A DNA stretch of 35,279 bases from Magnetococcales bacterium DCbin2. GTDB taxonomy: Bacteria > Pseudomonadota > Magnetococcia > Magnetococcales > UBA8363. Location of the stretch: positions 1 through 35,279 of the forward strand of contig PEAO01000025.1 of assembly GCA_002753615.1 (NCBI GenBank). The letters run 5' to 3'. A program made the translations under genes and the position numbers. The notes beneath the pieces were generated by a model. It searched no databases. It was given only the letters and a program-made list of their open reading frames with translations, and was not told the origin of the DNA. Position 1 is the first letter of the stretch. Each line of letters starts with the position of its first letter. Shown here in pieces: positions 22,928-32,798 of this stretch.

Positions 22928-25900
22928 ATGGCCCTCAACAGGGAAAAGCTTTTGATCAAGTTTGTTGCGGAAGTTCAGGAAAATGTCAAAATCATTCGCG
23001 ATGGTTTGCAGCAATTCATCGCCCTTCCCGAAGAACGCAATGTTTTGGATTCTCCCTGTACGGCGGCACACTCCATCAAAACTTCGGCAAAGATGATGCA
23101 ACGGAGTGCCATGTCCCGTATTGCAGAATTGCTTGGAAATATGATGCAGGATTGGCGTTCCGGCGACAAATCAACATCGTCGCACTCTTTGGATCTGGCA
23201 TTGCAGGCATTGGATCAAATCGAAAAGCAGACCCAGGCCGGCGAACAAGGAAACAGTTTCCAGGAAAGCGAATGGCTGATTCGGTCGTTGGAAATGGCGA
23301 TAGGAATTTCAACTGGGAAACTTCCAGATGTATCGATTTCCATGCAATCGTTTTCTTCCCCCCCCAGGGATCTGCCCGTTGGTAATGGTACGTTCCATGA
23401 ATTTGACTCGATGCAACTCGATGTTGCTGCTATGGGAGGAAAAAATTGGGACGGTGATAATACCACGGTGCGAGAGCAGGTCTCGTCTCCCCCGGTCGAT
23501 GAAAAACCGATCATGGCTGCTCGCAGTTGGGTGGATGTTTTACGCAGAGATGTCCAGCGGTTGACAGGTTCACCAGGAGATGAGACCCATTATTTTAAGA
23601 TGGAACAGACGGTTCGGGAGCTGGAGCGTATTGCCGATTCCGCCATGCTTCCTCACTTGGTTAAATTGTTGCAACTTATGGCGGAGTTGGTAACCGTTCT
23701 TGGTCGGCAAAAGGGTACGCAGGACGCGGCAGCATTGTTTTTGTTGGAGCAGGGGGTGGATGCTGTTCACGACATGGTGGAAGATACGGTAGCGGGTCAG
23801 GTTGATCAGATTCCGAATGAGCGATTGCTTGCGGCGATCATTAAAACCAGGACTAATCTGGAACAGCCTGTGGCGTTGGAATCTGGACCGGTGTGTGCCA
23901 TCAATACCGTGACTGACGGGAAGGATACTTTGCCAACGAATGCTTTTCTTTCATCAACGTCCATGTCCGGCGTGGCGACACCTGACAATTCTGAGAATAT
24001 TCTATCTCAGTCCCACGTTCAGTTACGTGTTAGCGAGTCTTTTTCCAAATTTCGCTGGAGTATCCGTAAAATTTTGCTGTTTCTTTCATTCTCCAGTGTA
24101 ATGGCTGCCGTCGTTTTAATGTTTGTCGGCATGTATTCTAACTATATATTAAACAGTAATCAGGATCGCCTGCTGGGAATAGTGTTGCCGCTTGAAACGT
24201 CTAGTCGCAAAGTTGTGTCAACGTTGAATAATCTACTTAGCAGGCAAAGAAAAATCATCTCTGCTCAGGAATTGGAAGTTTTCCATGCGGTTCCAAAACG
24301 ACAGGCCATGGAAACCGACTACCGTCAGGCATACCAGCAGTTGGTGTCTGTTCTTCACGAAACTCAGGATGCTGGGATGGTTCTTGATCCTCTGGATCGT
24401 TCTTATGAGGATTTTTTGGTAAGTGATGACCACCTTTTCGAACGAAAGAAAAGTCTTATTATTCTTGAAGACCGGTTGCGACACGGAGCCAGGGAGTTGG
24501 ATGCCAATATTGCCAGGATTGAAAATATTGTGGAAACAATGGTGGGAAAATTGGCTTTATCCGAAAAACGGATGAAGCGCAATTATCGTAAAATATTGGA
24601 TGACAAACCTGAGTTTGATAAAATGGCGTCCGCTTTGAGAGAAATCGTTCTTGGGTCGCGGATGGAAGTTCAGCAGACTAGCTATGATGTGCGTTATCTT
24701 GTCGCAAAGCTTGGGATGTTGAATCGCAAAATGATGCTTGAAAATAATATAGACAATCTTACAAGTATTAACAATAATGAAATTAAGCAAACTATCGAAA
24801 TTGTCCAACGTGCGGTCGGGCAACTTGGTCAGGTCAACGACGAAGAATTATCCGAACTGAAAAGCAAACTGGAAAATGAGATCAACCGATTGATTCTTCT
24901 TTTCGTATCAGGCCAGGAAAATATTTTCAGTTTGCGTTCGGGCCTGTTGAAAGAAGAACGGGAACTGAAAACGCTCCAGGATGAGGCTGTCGCACGTTCC
25001 TCTGATTTGGTTGCCAATCTTGATGCTCTGTCCAAACTTTTGGAACGGATCGGTAAGGATACCCAACAAGAATCGGGAAAAATTGCTACCAGTTCCAACC
25101 TTGTGTTGATGATCATTGGTGCCATGGTCATTATCGGTATGGTGGTGATGGTTACCCGGGTGACAGGATGGATGTTGTCTCGGATCAAACAAGTCACCGA
25201 AGTGCTTTTGGTACTCGGACGCGGCCATCTTGGTCGCAGGGTATATATTTCCAAATATCAGGACGAAATGGATACCATCGGTCAAGGAATCAATTCCATG
25301 GCCGATAATTTGGGTCTCGCCATACGTACTGTGACGGAACTGGCTGCTAAAATGCGGCAGTACTCTGCGGAAATTTCTACATCGGTGGGAAACCAAGCCA
25401 AGGTTTCCTCCAACCAATCGGCTGCTTTTACCGAGATTACCACGACTATGGAAGAACTTTCGGTTTCTTCCGTTCAAGTTGTTAAGCATGCCGAACATGT
25501 GCGGCAATTGTCTGATCATGCTCTGGAACGGACCAGAAATGGTGCTGCGGCAGTCAATTCCGTTATGCATCAAATGTCTGATATTAATCAGGATAACGAA
25601 AAAAGTACCAACGAAATTGTTCAATTGGGGAGAAAATCAAAAGAGATTGCTAAGATCATGGGTATGATCAATACAATCGCCGACCAAACCAAACTACTGG
25701 CTTTCAATGCATCCTTGGAAGCGGCTAGTGCGGGTGAGGCGGGTAAACGATTTAGTGTCGTGGCAGTGGAAATACGGCACTTGGCCGATTCGGTCATGAC
25801 ATCGACGAAAGAGATCGAAACCCATGTTGAGGAAATTCAGGAGGCCATCAATCGTTTGGTGGTTGGGTCGGAAAAAAGTCGCAAACAAGTCCAGGAAGGG

Positions 25901-26167
25901 TTGTCTTTGACTACTCGTACCACGGAGGTATTGGAAACTGTGGTGAAGGAGGTTACGACGACCAGTTCGGCTGCAAAGTCGATTTCCCTTTCCACACAGC
26001 AGCAACAGGTCGCGAGTGAACAGATCCTGATTACTTTGAAGGATTTGCGTGGTGGCGTATTGCAAAATTCTACTTCTATCAATCAAACCAATGAAATAAT
26101 TAAAAATTTAAACAAGATTGCTTCCGGTCTTGCTTCTCAGCTTGCTCGATTCGAGCTGGAGAAATGA
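22928..26167 (+). CDS. Methyl-accepting chemotaxis protein with N-terminal Hpt domain
   Basis: I choose ATG 22928, because GGAGGA lies seven bases upstream, over TTG 22913. The product has 1079 residues. It opens with an Hpt domain (AAHSIKTSAKMM, His 48), which is rare on a receptor. A helical region of about 300 residues follows. Then come membrane helix 1 (about 381-402), a roughly 320-residue helical periplasmic sensor, membrane helix 2 (about 725-747), HAMP, and the cytoplasmic signalling hairpin with the tip IADQTKLLAFNASLEAASAGE and FSVVAVEIRHLADSV. The tip departs from the usual LLALNAAIEAARAGE. Its stop overlaps the CheB start (ATGA). It is the receptor of this cluster and could accept phosphate itself through the Hpt domain. 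Confidence 0.9.
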   Translation: MALNREKLLIKFVAEVQENVKIIRDGLQQFIALPEERNVLDSPCTAAHSIKTSAKMMQRSAMSRIAELLGNMMQDWRSGDKSTSSHSLDLALQALDQIEKQTQAGEQGNSFQESEWLIRSLEMAIGISTGKLPDVSISMQSFSSPPRDLPVGNGTFHEFDSMQLDVAAMGGKNWDGDNTTVREQVSSPPVDEKPIMAARSWVDVLRRDVQRLTGSPGDETHYFKMEQTVRELERIADSAMLPHLVKLLQLMAELVTVLGRQKGTQDAAALFLLEQGVDAVHDMVEDTVAGQVDQIPNERLLAAIIKTRTNLEQPVALESGPVCAINTVTDGKDTLPTNAFLSSTSMSGVATPDNSENILSQSHVQLRVSESFSKFRWSIRKILLFLSFSSVMAAVVLMFVGMYSNYILNSNQDRLLGIVLPLETSSRKVVSTLNNLLSRQRKIISAQELEVFHAVPKRQAMETDYRQAYQQLVSVLHETQDAGMVLDPLDRSYEDFLVSDDHLFERKKSLIILEDRLRHGARELDANIARIENIVETMVGKLALSEKRMKRNYRKILDDKPEFDKMASALREIVLGSRMEVQQTSYDVRYLVAKLGMLNRKMMLENNIDNLTSINNNEIKQTIEIVQRAVGQLGQVNDEELSELKSKLENEINRLILLFVSGQENIFSLRSGLLKEERELKTLQDEAVARSSDLVANLDALSKLLERIGKDTQQESGKIATSSNLVLMIIGAMVIIGMVVMVTRVTGWMLSRIKQVTEVLLVLGRGHLGRRVYISKYQDEMDTIGQGINSMADNLGLAIRTVTELAAKMRQYSAEISTSVGNQAKVSSNQSAAFTEITTTMEELSVSSVQVVKHAEHVRQLSDHALERTRNGAAAVNSVMHQMSDINQDNEKSTNEIVQLGRKSKEIAKIMGMINTIADQTKLLAFNASLEAASAGEAGKRFSVVAVEIRHLADSVMTSTKEIETHVEEIQEAINRLVVGSEKSRKQVQEGLSLTTRTTEVLETVVKEVTTTSSAAKSISLSTQQQQVASEQILITLKDLRGGVLQNSTSINQTNEIIKNLNKIASGLASQLARFELEK

Positions 26168-27213
26168 ATACGTTTCCTTTGCGGGTGTTGGTGGTGGATG
26201 ACAGTACGTTCATGCGTCATCTCATATGCGAATTGCTTGGGATGGATTCTGATATTTCGGTGGTGGGTGTCGCTTCCGATGGCGAGGAAGCAGTACATCT
26301 GACTCGACGTCTTCGGCCCGATCTTGTCATTATGGACGTCAACATGCCTAAGATGAATGGTTTGCAGGCGATCGCTTGGTTGATGACTCATCAACCCACG
26401 GCCATCTTGGTGTTGACCGAAATGGAGCGAGCCAAACTGGCGATGCGCGCGATTCAACTGGGTGCCATGGACGTGATGTCCAAGTCGGAGCTTGATTTGG
26501 ATCGAGCGGAAGCTTTTTTGGAGAAGGTGAAAATTTTAGGCAGGGGCCAGGTGATCGCCCCTGTGCAACATCAGGGTGTTCCCAACTTATCGTTTCCCCC
26601 TCCGATCATCAAAGGGGCGAGTGAACATGTGGGTCGCATGGTAGGTATTGCCGCCTCGACGGGTGGTCCCCAGACGTTGGCCCGGTTGTTGTCCGGTTTG
26701 CCCAGGGAGTTTCCCTATCCTATTGTCGTGGCGCAACATATCAGTGAAGAGTTTGTCGATGATTTCTCGGCATGGTTGCAGACGACGACATCGTTGATCG
26801 TGAAGGTAGGAAAAGACGAACCTATTGTGCCTGGGACGGTTTATATTTCTCCTGCCCATCGTAATTTGTTGGTCGGGAGTGAAAAATTCTTAACCCTGGA
26901 TAGTACCATGATGAACACCCTGTTCCGGCCCGATTGTGATGCCATTCTTGCCTCTATGGCACGGGTTTTCGGCTGGCGCAGTATTGGGATTATTCTGACC
27001 GGCATGGGGTGTAACGGCGTTAAAGGGATGGAACAGATCCACAAGATTGGTGGGTATACTATGGCCCAGGATCATGCTTCGTCCATTGTGTTTGGAATGC
27101 CGGGCGAAGCCATTACCCAGCAAGTGGTGGATGTCGTGGCTTCTCCAGAGGAGATCTGCGGTATCTTGTGCAACTTGACCAGAACAACCCGGGTGAATCA
27201 ACCTTTATTATAA
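26164..27213 (+). CDS. cheB: CheB chemoreceptor methylesterase
   Basis: The 349-residue protein has a receiver domain (VVDDS near 10-14, phosphorylated Asp 58 in VIMDVNMPKMNG) and a C-terminal methylesterase domain. The catalytic Ser is in AASTGGP (Ser 165) and the His in VAQHIS (His 192). The third member of the triad is normally the Asp of the MGxDG motif; here the motif reads GMGCNG, so Asn 284 takes its place. This could lower or abolish activity. It overlaps the MCP gene by four bases and is followed 17 bases later by cheR, as expected for an adaptation pair. CheB removes methyl groups added by CheR and is switched on by phosphate from CheA. Confidence 0.9.
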   Translation: MNTFPLRVLVVDDSTFMRHLICELLGMDSDISVVGVASDGEEAVHLTRRLRPDLVIMDVNMPKMNGLQAIAWLMTHQPTAILVLTEMERAKLAMRAIQLGAMDVMSKSELDLDRAEAFLEKVKILGRGQVIAPVQHQGVPNLSFPPPIIKGASEHVGRMVGIAASTGGPQTLARLLSGLPREFPYPIVVAQHISEEFVDDFSAWLQTTTSLIVKVGKDEPIVPGTVYISPAHRNLLVGSEKFLTLDSTMMNTLFRPDCDAILASMARVFGWRSIGIILTGMGCNGVKGMEQIHKIGGYTMAQDHASSIVFGMPGEAITQQVVDVVASPEEICGILCNLTRTTRVNQPLL

Positions 27214-27230
27214 CGCAGGACCGTGGAAAT

Positions 27231-28793
27231 ATGAACAGGCCATGTGATCTGCCGATTGATTCCGAAGAATGGCACCAGTGTGAACAGTTCATTCTCCAGC
27301 GTTTCGGGTTGTTCTTCTCTTCGGAGCGGCAGTCCACGCTTCGGGATGGAGTGTGTATGCGGATGGCCATTATTGGTAGTCCTTCTTTGGGGGACTATGT
27401 ACACAGATTGTTACGTCATACTTATGAAGCGAATGCTCTGGTGGACTATCTTACCGTTGGTGAGTCGTTCTTTTATCGGGAGCCGGATCAATTCAAGGTT
27501 ATGGTGGATTACGTCGCCGGAAGATTATCGCCGGTATGGGATGGCGTCCCCGTGCGTATTTTGAGTGCGGGTTGCTCTACTGGTGAAGAAGCCTATTCTG
27601 TTGCTATGGCTTTGCTTGATGCTGTTGGCGAACCCCATTCGGATCGAATCGAAATTTTGGGAATTGATGTTAATGGCTATGCCATAGCCATGGCCAGGAA
27701 GGGGTGTTTTGGATCCTATTCCTTGCGTCATGTCCATCCCGATCTGCGTGTAAAATATTTTCGTCCTGTGGGGGATGATTGCTGGCAGGTGACGGGACGT
27801 GCAAATGGCATGGTGCGATTCCATGTGGTCAATTTGTGCCATGAATCGTTGGTTGGATCTATGTCCGCTCAGGACATCATCTTTTACCGCAACGTTTCCA
27901 TCTACTTGGATGATCAGGCCCAATCTTATGTTTTTCGCCAGTTGTGTGGGCGGTTGCGTCCTGGAGGTCTTCTTTTTATGGGGGCTGCGGAAACGTATGT
28001 CCACTCGCAAAGGTTGCGGGAAGATGACTGTTTACGATCCTGTTGGCGGGGGATGGTTTTTTATTTTTGCAAGGATGAACTGTTGCAACGGGAATCGTCA
28101 GTTTCTTACACGGAAGAAATGGACCCGAGCCGTGTTGAGGATGATTTGCGATCCTCTTGTCCTGACGTTGTAGCGGACGTGACTGGCCGTTCCGACAAGG
28201 CGGTTCATGAAGGCGATGAAATGGGGGTGAACTCCGTTGCCGAACTCTCTTCTTTAGGTGATGTTCTGCTTCTTGCCAGGGAGCGGCAATTTGCGCACGC
28301 TTTGGTTTTATTGGAACAGGCCCCGTCTATTGTGGACGATTCCGTTGCCATCAAGGCGTGTTTGTTATTGAATCTGGGCCGGATCGTGGAGGTGAAAGCG
28401 TTATGTGCTTCAATATTGGAGAAGGATCCATGGCATTTGGCGAGTCATCTGATGTTGGGTTTGGTTGCCAATCATGAACAGGATCGTGAAGAAGCGTGCA
28501 GACGGTTCAAGACAGCCGTCTACATACAGCCCGATTCCTGGTTGCCTCACTATTACATGGCAGAATGGTATCTGACCGCTGGTGAACGAAGGCAGGCTGT
28601 CCGTGAATGGGATGTCACGATCCATCAACTCCATGCCCATGGGTTGGAAAAACATGGCCTCCCTTTTTTACCCTTGCGGGTTTCGCAAGAAGAAATATTA
28701 CAGATGTGTTGTCGCAGACGGACCGCGACGGAAAATAAAATGGACACTAATGGTTTTATGTCTCTTGTCACCGAAATTATGGTTGGATCGTAA
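27231..28793 (+). CDS. cheR: CheR methyltransferase with C-terminal TPR repeats
   Basis: From ATG 27231 the product has 520 residues; the ORF start at 27168 lies inside cheB and is not preferred. The CheR core shows VGESFFYREPDQF, the S-adenosylmethionine loop ILSAGCSTGEEAYSVAM, the ILGIDVNGYAIAMARKG strand, IIFYRNVSIYLDD (usually IIFCRNVLIYF) and LRPGGLLFMG. From about residue 345 there are tetratricopeptide-like helices (ARERQFAHALVLLEQ, HLASHLMLGLVANHEQD, WLPHYYMAEWYLTAGERRQAV). TPR-tailed CheR proteins usually belong to alternative or non-flagellar chemosensory systems and dock to partners through the TPR part. It methylates the receptor above. The stop is three bases before the cheA start. 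Confidence 0.9.
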   Translation: MNRPCDLPIDSEEWHQCEQFILQRFGLFFSSERQSTLRDGVCMRMAIIGSPSLGDYVHRLLRHTYEANALVDYLTVGESFFYREPDQFKVMVDYVAGRLSPVWDGVPVRILSAGCSTGEEAYSVAMALLDAVGEPHSDRIEILGIDVNGYAIAMARKGCFGSYSLRHVHPDLRVKYFRPVGDDCWQVTGRANGMVRFHVVNLCHESLVGSMSAQDIIFYRNVSIYLDDQAQSYVFRQLCGRLRPGGLLFMGAAETYVHSQRLREDDCLRSCWRGMVFYFCKDELLQRESSVSYTEEMDPSRVEDDLRSSCPDVVADVTGRSDKAVHEGDEMGVNSVAELSSLGDVLLLARERQFAHALVLLEQAPSIVDDSVAIKACLLLNLGRIVEVKALCASILEKDPWHLASHLMLGLVANHEQDREEACRRFKTAVYIQPDSWLPHYYMAEWYLTAGERRQAVREWDVTIHQLHAHGLEKHGLPFLPLRVSQEEILQMCCRRRTATENKMDTNGFMSLVTEIMVGS

Positions 28794-28796
28794 CGC

Positions 28797-31481
28797 ATGA
28801 CGTTCAATCGAGAAAAATTTTTCCCAAAATACATCGAGGATGCGCACATCCAACTGGGTACGATCTCTTCTAATATCCAGATGCTTGAGACCTATCCGGA
28901 AAATCGGGAACCCCTTGATGATTTGATTCGAGCGACCCATACCATCAAGGGGGCATCTCGTATCATGAAACAATCGGGTACTGCTGATGTGGCATGGGGA
29001 TTGGAACAATTATTCCGGGCTGTGGCGATGCAACAGCTTCCCCTGGATCGTTCTCTGTTTACCGTGGCTTGGCAAGGTATCGAGGAATTGCAACGTCTCG
29101 TCGCTGAGTTATCCTCTGGACAGGCGGCACCGGCTCCCCGTCCAGAGGTATTGACTTTGCTGGAACAGGGTGCCCAAGGGCGGTTTGTTGGACAGACGGG
29201 TCTGGCTATCGAACCGCCTGCTGTTCATGCTGTGGATTCGGAACATATGGCGTTGGCAACCGAATCCTCCAGTATCGATGAGGAAAATTCCCTTCCCGAA
29301 AAACCAGACTGTTCCATCGTTACGGAGGTTGCCAACAACTTCCCGAAAGAAGGCAAAACACGGCAATTTGCCATACACTGTCGCGACCTTCTTGCGCAGA
29401 TCGACAAGGCTTTGTTGCGTCTGGAAGAAACCCCAGATGATGAGGAATTGATTCACACTATATATCGCCACGTTCATTCCATCAAGGGGGGTGCGCGCAT
29501 CATGAACCTTCCTGGACTGGCCCAGACAGCCCATCATATTGAGGATGTTCTGCAATCATTGCGTGAACGGACTGTCTCCTTTACTTCCGACTTGTGCGAT
29601 GATCTGCTGGTGTCTACAGATGTTATCAAAGGGCAGCTTGAAGACATTGATGTTGGTCGTCCCATGGTGGAGGAATCGACAATCAATTCCATCAAAGATT
29701 CTACTTCCATTCCCGATACCGTATCCCGGGAAGACAGTCATGGTGATGGTCTGGATCGTCGATCCCCGGAGGTGGAGATGTTGCAAATTTCCGCGACGCA
29801 GATAGATCAGTTAATTCGCGGTATTGGTGAAGCGGTTACACTGCAAAATCGATTGCGGCAACATGTGGTCGGACTGAAAGAAATGGTTGTTTCCTTTGAA
29901 AAAGTGTTGGAACGTTTTCATCCATTCCAAGATTCGGTCACAGTGATTTCCCCTCCCTGGCGGTTGGCGATGGACGATGCCTCGATCCTACGCAAGGATA
30001 TGATCCAATTGGTGTCTGACATTGCCAACGACGTAGAATTGATGATGTTGTTGTTTTCCGAGATCAATGACGACTCCGTCCGTATGCGCATGCGATCTTT
30101 GTCTACGCTGTTTGATGGTTTGCCTCGGATGACCCGCGATTTTGCAAGATCACGGGATAAAAAGGTCCGTATGTTTGTCCACGGTGGTGACATTCGTATT
30201 GACAAAACCATTCTGGCCAAGATTGAAGCCCCTCTTGTGCAATTGGTACGTAATGCCATCGTCCATGGCATTGAATCGCCCGAAGAACGGAGTCGGAGAG
30301 ATAAACCCAGGATGGGGACACTACGACTTGATGCCAAGACGCAGGGACGGTGGGTGGTTGTTGAATTGACCGATGATGGTCGTGGCATCTCACCACGGGA
30401 TATCCAGGTGGAGGCAGTGCGGCGTGGATTGGCCAGTATGGAACAATTATCGGGAAAGTCAGACCATGAACTGATGGATTTGCTGTTCTTGCCAGGTTTC
30501 TCAACGGCCTCTTCCATTGATCAGGATGCGGGTCGTGGGGTGGGCCTGGACGTGGTGCGCAAGAATGTTTGCGATCTTTTGAAAGGTTCGGTTGTTGTCC
30601 GTAGCGAGCCGAATAAGTGGACCAGCTTTCAACTTCGTTTTCCCATCACCCTGGCTACGATCTCAATGCTGTTGTTGGCCGTAGATCAGTGGGTATTTGC
30701 CCTTCCTTCCGGTGCGGTTTTGGAAATCAGGAGGGTACGGGATACGGAATTGATTGATGTTGTGGGGAGCAGAGCCATTCGTTTGCAGGAACGAGTCATA
30801 CCAGTGATGAACCTTACCACATTGTTGGGCTTCTCTTCATCCCCGAAAAAAGAAGACGCAAGTAACCTAATGCTTTTGGTTTCAGACGGGCACGAACAGC
30901 TTGGTCTTTTGGCGGACGACGTGTTGGATGAGGAAGAGACGGTTTTAAAGCCGTTGCCTTTTTTCTTGAGAACCAACCCGTTTCTTATCAGCATTTTGAT
31001 ATCGGGGCGGAACCGGATTGTCCATTTGCTGGATCCTCTTGCTCTCATTCGTCTGGGAAAATCGCTCCGATTGCGTCTTTTACCACCCGGTACGGCGAAG
31101 GAAGCTGTGGTTGTTAAGAGGATTTTGGTTGTTGATGATTCTTTAACGACCCGTGAGATTGAAAAAGAAATTTTGGAAAGTTCCGGTTATCATGTCACTG
31201 TGGCTATCGATGGAGAAGATGGTTACCAAAAGGCCATGCAAATTCCGTTCGATTTGATGATCACTGATATTGAAATGCCGAGGATGGATGGTTTTACACT
31301 TGTGGAACGTGTACGTGGTGAACCGTTATTGCGGCATTTTCCGATTATGATCATTACCTCACGAGGATCCCTGGAAGATCGGGAGAGGGGTTTGCAGGTT
31401 GGTGCCGATGCATATGTTGTCAAGGATTCCTTCGATCAGTCCTACCTTGTTGAAACCGTAAGAAATTTGATCGGAGCCTGA
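28797..31481 (+). CDS. cheA: Hybrid CheA histidine kinase (2 Hpt, CheW, REC)
   Basis: The 894-residue protein has two phosphotransfer domains (ATHTIKGASRIM with His 48; HVHSIKGGARIM with His 227). A dimerisation region follows, then the ATP-binding domain with N box LVQLVRNAIVHGIESPEER (from about 480), DDGRGI and DAGRGVGLDVVRKNV. A CheW-like domain (about 615-760, LLLAVDQWVFALPSGAVLEI) and a C-terminal receiver (about 776-890, phosphorylated Asp 824 in LMITDIEMPRMDG, switch Lys in YVVKDS) complete it. It is a CheA-CheY fusion, and the fused REC could be an output or a phosphate sink. No separate CheY is in the cluster. The next gene starts two bases after its stop. All catalytic motifs look intact. 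Confidence 0.92.
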   Translation: MTFNREKFFPKYIEDAHIQLGTISSNIQMLETYPENREPLDDLIRATHTIKGASRIMKQSGTADVAWGLEQLFRAVAMQQLPLDRSLFTVAWQGIEELQRLVAELSSGQAAPAPRPEVLTLLEQGAQGRFVGQTGLAIEPPAVHAVDSEHMALATESSSIDEENSLPEKPDCSIVTEVANNFPKEGKTRQFAIHCRDLLAQIDKALLRLEETPDDEELIHTIYRHVHSIKGGARIMNLPGLAQTAHHIEDVLQSLRERTVSFTSDLCDDLLVSTDVIKGQLEDIDVGRPMVEESTINSIKDSTSIPDTVSREDSHGDGLDRRSPEVEMLQISATQIDQLIRGIGEAVTLQNRLRQHVVGLKEMVVSFEKVLERFHPFQDSVTVISPPWRLAMDDASILRKDMIQLVSDIANDVELMMLLFSEINDDSVRMRMRSLSTLFDGLPRMTRDFARSRDKKVRMFVHGGDIRIDKTILAKIEAPLVQLVRNAIVHGIESPEERSRRDKPRMGTLRLDAKTQGRWVVVELTDDGRGISPRDIQVEAVRRGLASMEQLSGKSDHELMDLLFLPGFSTASSIDQDAGRGVGLDVVRKNVCDLLKGSVVVRSEPNKWTSFQLRFPITLATISMLLLAVDQWVFALPSGAVLEIRRVRDTELIDVVGSRAIRLQERVIPVMNLTTLLGFSSSPKKEDASNLMLLVSDGHEQLGLLADDVLDEEETVLKPLPFFLRTNPFLISILISGRNRIVHLLDPLALIRLGKSLRLRLLPPGTAKEAVVVKRILVVDDSLTTREIEKEILESSGYHVTVAIDGEDGYQKAMQIPFDLMITDIEMPRMDGFTLVERVRGEPLLRHFPIMIITSRGSLEDRERGLQVGADAYVVKDSFDQSYLVETVRNLIGA

Positions 31482-31483
31482 TC

Positions 31484-32773
31484 ATGAACAGCATTTCTTC
31501 CAGTAATCATGCGATAGGCCAACCCTTGAAGCTGGAACAGGTTGGAACATTGCTGGTTGCCGAAGATGATGCTTTTACCCGAGCCGTTCTACAGGAAATC
31601 CTTGCCGCTGACAATTACCATGTTATTGAGGCGGTTGATGGTCGGGACGCTCTTTCCAAGGCGACATCTGCATCTGTTGTCGATGTGATCATTTCCGATA
31701 TCAACATGCCAAAAATGTCAGGTCTGGAACTTATTCGCACATTAAAACAACAAGGATTACAGATTCCTGTCATCATTCTGACCGGGAACAACGACGTGAC
31801 TATGGCGGCGGAGGCACTGCGGGCCGGGGCTTGTGGCTATCTCATGAAAGATGAAAACATTGAAGAGACTGTTGTCTTTTCGGTGCGGCAAATCCTCGAA
31901 AAGGAGCGATTACACAAGGAAAATGTCGCTTTGAATAAAAAACTGGCCGATGTTGAAGGTCAACGGGATAAATTGGAGCAGGAGATTGTGGGTTGGCAGT
32001 CCCGTGGGGAGCAGTGGCGGCAATTTGTTCTGGAGACGGAGCGCAGGGCTACTTTTGCCTTTTTGATTTCCGGCTGGGTTCATCGGGCGCATGTCCAACT
32101 TGAAAACACTGTGTGCTTGGCAGCACAATTGCTGCAAGAAGGTCGCCAAATTCTTGTCGATTTTGAAAGAAACGCAATGAACCACAAGGAATTGCAAAAT
32201 TTGTTGCTGTTGGTATGGCAGGCGGGTTTGGAAATCAATTTGGCATCCGAACCTTTGGGGACACAAATAGCGACGATTATCGATCTGGCGGAAACACCGT
32301 TCACTTCGCCACCGACTTCTTTTGGGTTGCACGCATTTTTCAAGAAGATTATGCCATTTTTGGATCCGAGTCTTAAACGTGCGCACCTTTCCCTGGAGTG
32401 GCATTGTGCGTTGGATGTGGAGGTCAATTTAGCCCAAGGGCCGTTTTTTCACATGATCATGCAGTTTGTCATGTATTCGTTGAAAAACAAAGACACAAGG
32501 GAAACATACTACCCGATCCAGATCAATTGCACTATGAAGGAAGGGCATTTGACCATTCTTTACCAGGATGCCAATCTGTCAATATCCTCGGAACAAATGG
32601 CAAAGTCGTGCAAGGGATTATCCGAAGGGAACGTTCTTCCCGATATGGGTATCGAATTATTTGTGGCCCATTATATGGCAACCCATTTTTTAAAAGGAAG
32701 GTTATCGTGTGAACGGGTGATGAAAATAAATCAAGGAACGTTATTTCGTTTTTCGTTATTGTTGATATCCTGA
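31484..32773 (+). CDS. Receiver domain fused to a degenerate histidine-kinase-like module
   Basis: The 429-residue protein has a normal receiver domain (residues 20-135, AEDDA, phosphorylated Asp 72 in VIISDINMPKMSG, TGNNDVTMAAEA, Lys in YLMKDE). A coiled coil (about 140-180, KENVALNKKLADVEGQRDKLEQE) follows. The rest looks like a sensor-kinase core in outline: FLISGWVHRAHVQLENTV where HisKA would be, FFHMIMQFVMYSLKN where the N box would be, and GIELFVAHYMATHFLKG with GTLFRFSLLL where the G2 box would be. The N-box Asn and the DxGxG motif are missing, so it is probably a pseudokinase that serves as a phosphorylation-controlled binding protein. It takes the position a CheY would have, between cheA and cheW. 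Confidence 0.75.
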   Translation: MNSISSSNHAIGQPLKLEQVGTLLVAEDDAFTRAVLQEILAADNYHVIEAVDGRDALSKATSASVVDVIISDINMPKMSGLELIRTLKQQGLQIPVIILTGNNDVTMAAEALRAGACGYLMKDENIEETVVFSVRQILEKERLHKENVALNKKLADVEGQRDKLEQEIVGWQSRGEQWRQFVLETERRATFAFLISGWVHRAHVQLENTVCLAAQLLQEGRQILVDFERNAMNHKELQNLLLLVWQAGLEINLASEPLGTQIATIIDLAETPFTSPPTSFGLHAFFKKIMPFLDPSLKRAHLSLEWHCALDVEVNLAQGPFFHMIMQFVMYSLKNKDTRETYYPIQINCTMKEGHLTILYQDANLSISSEQMAKSCKGLSEGNVLPDMGIELFVAHYMATHFLKGRLSCERVMKINQGTLFRFSLLLIS

Positions 32774-32798
32774 CTTGTTGTTATAAAGGTGATGGCCA

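Noticed and set aside
22741-23385. 214-residue ORF between kinase and MCP genes
   Set aside because: It overlaps the end of the kinase and the start of the MCP in another frame and shows no domain.
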